Source: Bacteroidales bacterium
GTDB lineage: Bacteria > Bacteroidota > Bacteroidia > Bacteroidales > UBA12077
Assembly (NCBI GenBank): GCA_030156305.1
Contig: JASGMZ010000204.1
Location: 1 to 5,484 of the forward strand
DNA: 5,484 bases
Direction of reading: 5' to 3'
The position numbers and the translations under genes were made by a program. The notes under the pieces are model-generated. The model was not told the origin of the DNA. It made no database searches and was given only the letters and a program-made list of their open reading frames with translations. Positions within the stretch are counted from its first letter, which is position 1, and each line of letters opens with the position of its first letter. Shown here in pieces: positions 4,956-5,484 of this stretch.

Positions 4956-5384
4956 ATGAGCAAGTATACCAGCAAAATTGGAAAAATAAATACACAGGAT
5001 CAGTTAATTTTTGACTTTTTATCTGATTTCAGAAACTTAGAAAGCGTAATTCCTAAAGATAAAATTTCAGATTTCGAAGCAACTGAAGATCGGTGTAAAT
5101 TCAAGATTGAAGGTATTGGCCAAGCCGGACTCAAAACCATTGAAAAAGAACCTAATAAATTAATTAAAATAACCAGCGACGGGAAAGCTCCTTTTGGATT
5201 CAGTTTTTGGATTCAGCTTAAACCTATTGATGAGGAAGTAGATACAACGGCTATTCGTTTAACGATTGATGCCCAACTCAATCCCATGATGAAAATGATG
5301 GTGGGGAAACACCTGCAAAAAGGAATCGATTCGTTGGTTGACTATATGATTATTTTTTTTAACGAAAAAGTAAAGAAAGAATAA
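4956..5384 (+). CDS. Small SRPBCC (START-like) fold protein
   Basis: A 142-residue cytoplasmic protein with the lay-out of the SRPBCC/polyketide-cyclase-like fold. It has a first strand (YTSKIGKINT), a helical pair (QLIFDFLSDFRNLESVIP, residues 16-33), a run of antiparallel strands (CKFKIEGIGQAGLKTIEKEP; KLIKITSDG; FSFWIQLKP; TAIRLTIDAQLN), and a long C-terminal helix (about 111-140) that would cover a hydrophobic pocket. Members bind hydrophobic ligands or act as chaperone-like helpers; the ligand here is unknown. It lies 26 bases after pyrE with an A-rich leader and no separate promoter visible, so it is probably cotranscribed. I recall SRPBCC genes at this position after pyrE in other Bacteroidota, which makes a conserved neighbourhood likely but does not show a pyrimidine role. 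Confidence 0.85.
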   Translation: MSKYTSKIGKINTQDQLIFDFLSDFRNLESVIPKDKISDFEATEDRCKFKIEGIGQAGLKTIEKEPNKLIKITSDGKAPFGFSFWIQLKPIDEEVDTTAIRLTIDAQLNPMMKMMVGKHLQKGIDSLVDYMIIFFNEKVKKE

Positions 5385-5395
5385 CCTGTTGGTTA
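5382..5395. terminator. Short palindrome joining two convergent stop codons
   Basis: TAACC (5382-5386), loop TGTT, GGTTA (5391-5395) is a perfect 5-bp stem. Its outer triplets are the stop codons of the SRPBCC gene and of the facing edge gene. There is no adjacent T-run, so terminator function is weakly supported; three of the five pairs come from the facing TAA codons themselves. Confidence 0.2.
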
Positions 5396-5484
5396 AATTA
5401 AAAATTCAATTTCTTTAAATTCAAATTCTTTCGTCTCGTTCTCGGAGGTTAAAATTTGCAAATGCCCGTACTCGTTAACTCCGG
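5393..5484 (-). CDS. birA: C-terminal end of biotin-protein ligase (start outside window)
   Basis: The minus strand holds an open frame from the window edge to a TAA at 5393-5395. It gives 29 residues, beginning GVNEYGHLQIL and ending FEFKEIEFLI. The other two minus frames stop within the last 40 bases. The pattern 'G-V-x-E-x-G-x-L-x-h-L', an acidic turn, then 'F-x-F-K-E-I-x-F-h-I' is that of the small C-terminal SH3-like domain of biotin-[acetyl-CoA-carboxylase] ligase, which activates biotin with ATP and attaches it to a lysine of biotin carriers. The birA assignment also fits the gene order pyrE - SRPBCC - birA I recall in Bacteroidota. The catalytic domain lies outside the window, so this is a probable identification. 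It is convergent with the SRPBCC gene, eight bases between stops. Confidence 0.62.
   Translation of the reverse strand, partial: GVNEYGHLQILTSENETKEFEFKEIEFLI

Overview
The window is AT-rich and gene-dense. It carries a set of housekeeping genes typical of Bacteroidota, probably a Bacteroidales or Marinilabiliales-type marine or anaerobic lineage. Four things support this. Start codons are preceded by A-rich stretches rather than Shine-Dalgarno sequences. Promoter-like sites fit the Bacteroidota TTTG / TAnnTTTG pattern. A DUF4369-like/TlpA thioredoxin-family protein is present. The order Nudix - pyrE - SRPBCC - (birA) is one I recall from that phylum. I could run no search, so family names rest on motifs read by eye.

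Layout. Bases 1-303 hold an open plus-strand frame that enters from the left. It looks like the C-terminal end of an unidentified protein and runs into a MITE-like element of nested inverted repeats (about 107-243). A minus-strand gene (250-813) encodes a charged coiled-coil protein with an internal duplication, resembling the sll1863 stress-response type. A 124-bp divergent intergenic region (814-937) holds candidate promoters in both directions. Next comes a plus-strand run of three genes: a BtuF-like helical-backbone metal-receptor protein with no signal peptide (938-1720), coaD (1775-2254), and a secreted TlpA-like protein with a degenerate active site (2256-3662), which starts one base after coaD stops. 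A Nudix hydrolase (3669-4289, minus) converges on it. Only seven bases from the Nudix start, pyrE begins on the plus strand (4297-4929), followed by a small SRPBCC-fold protein (4956-5384). At the right edge the last 29 codons of a minus-strand gene are visible (5393-5484), matching the C-terminus of biotin-protein ligase (birA).

Function. CoaD makes dephospho-CoA in coenzyme A synthesis, PyrE makes orotidine monophosphate in pyrimidine synthesis, and the edge gene probably attaches biotin to carboxylases. The Nudix, SRPBCC and BtuF-like proteins are conserved-type accessories whose substrates cannot be read from sequence. The TlpA-like protein is predicted to be exported to the periplasm.

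I see no CRISPR array, tRNA, rRNA, phage, toxin-antitoxin or defence cassette. The points most worth checking are the MITE at the end of the left-edge gene, the SxxC active site in the TlpA-like protein, the likely leaderless pyrE promoter embedded in the Nudix start codon, and the cytoplasmic BtuF-like protein with its four tandem ATG codons.
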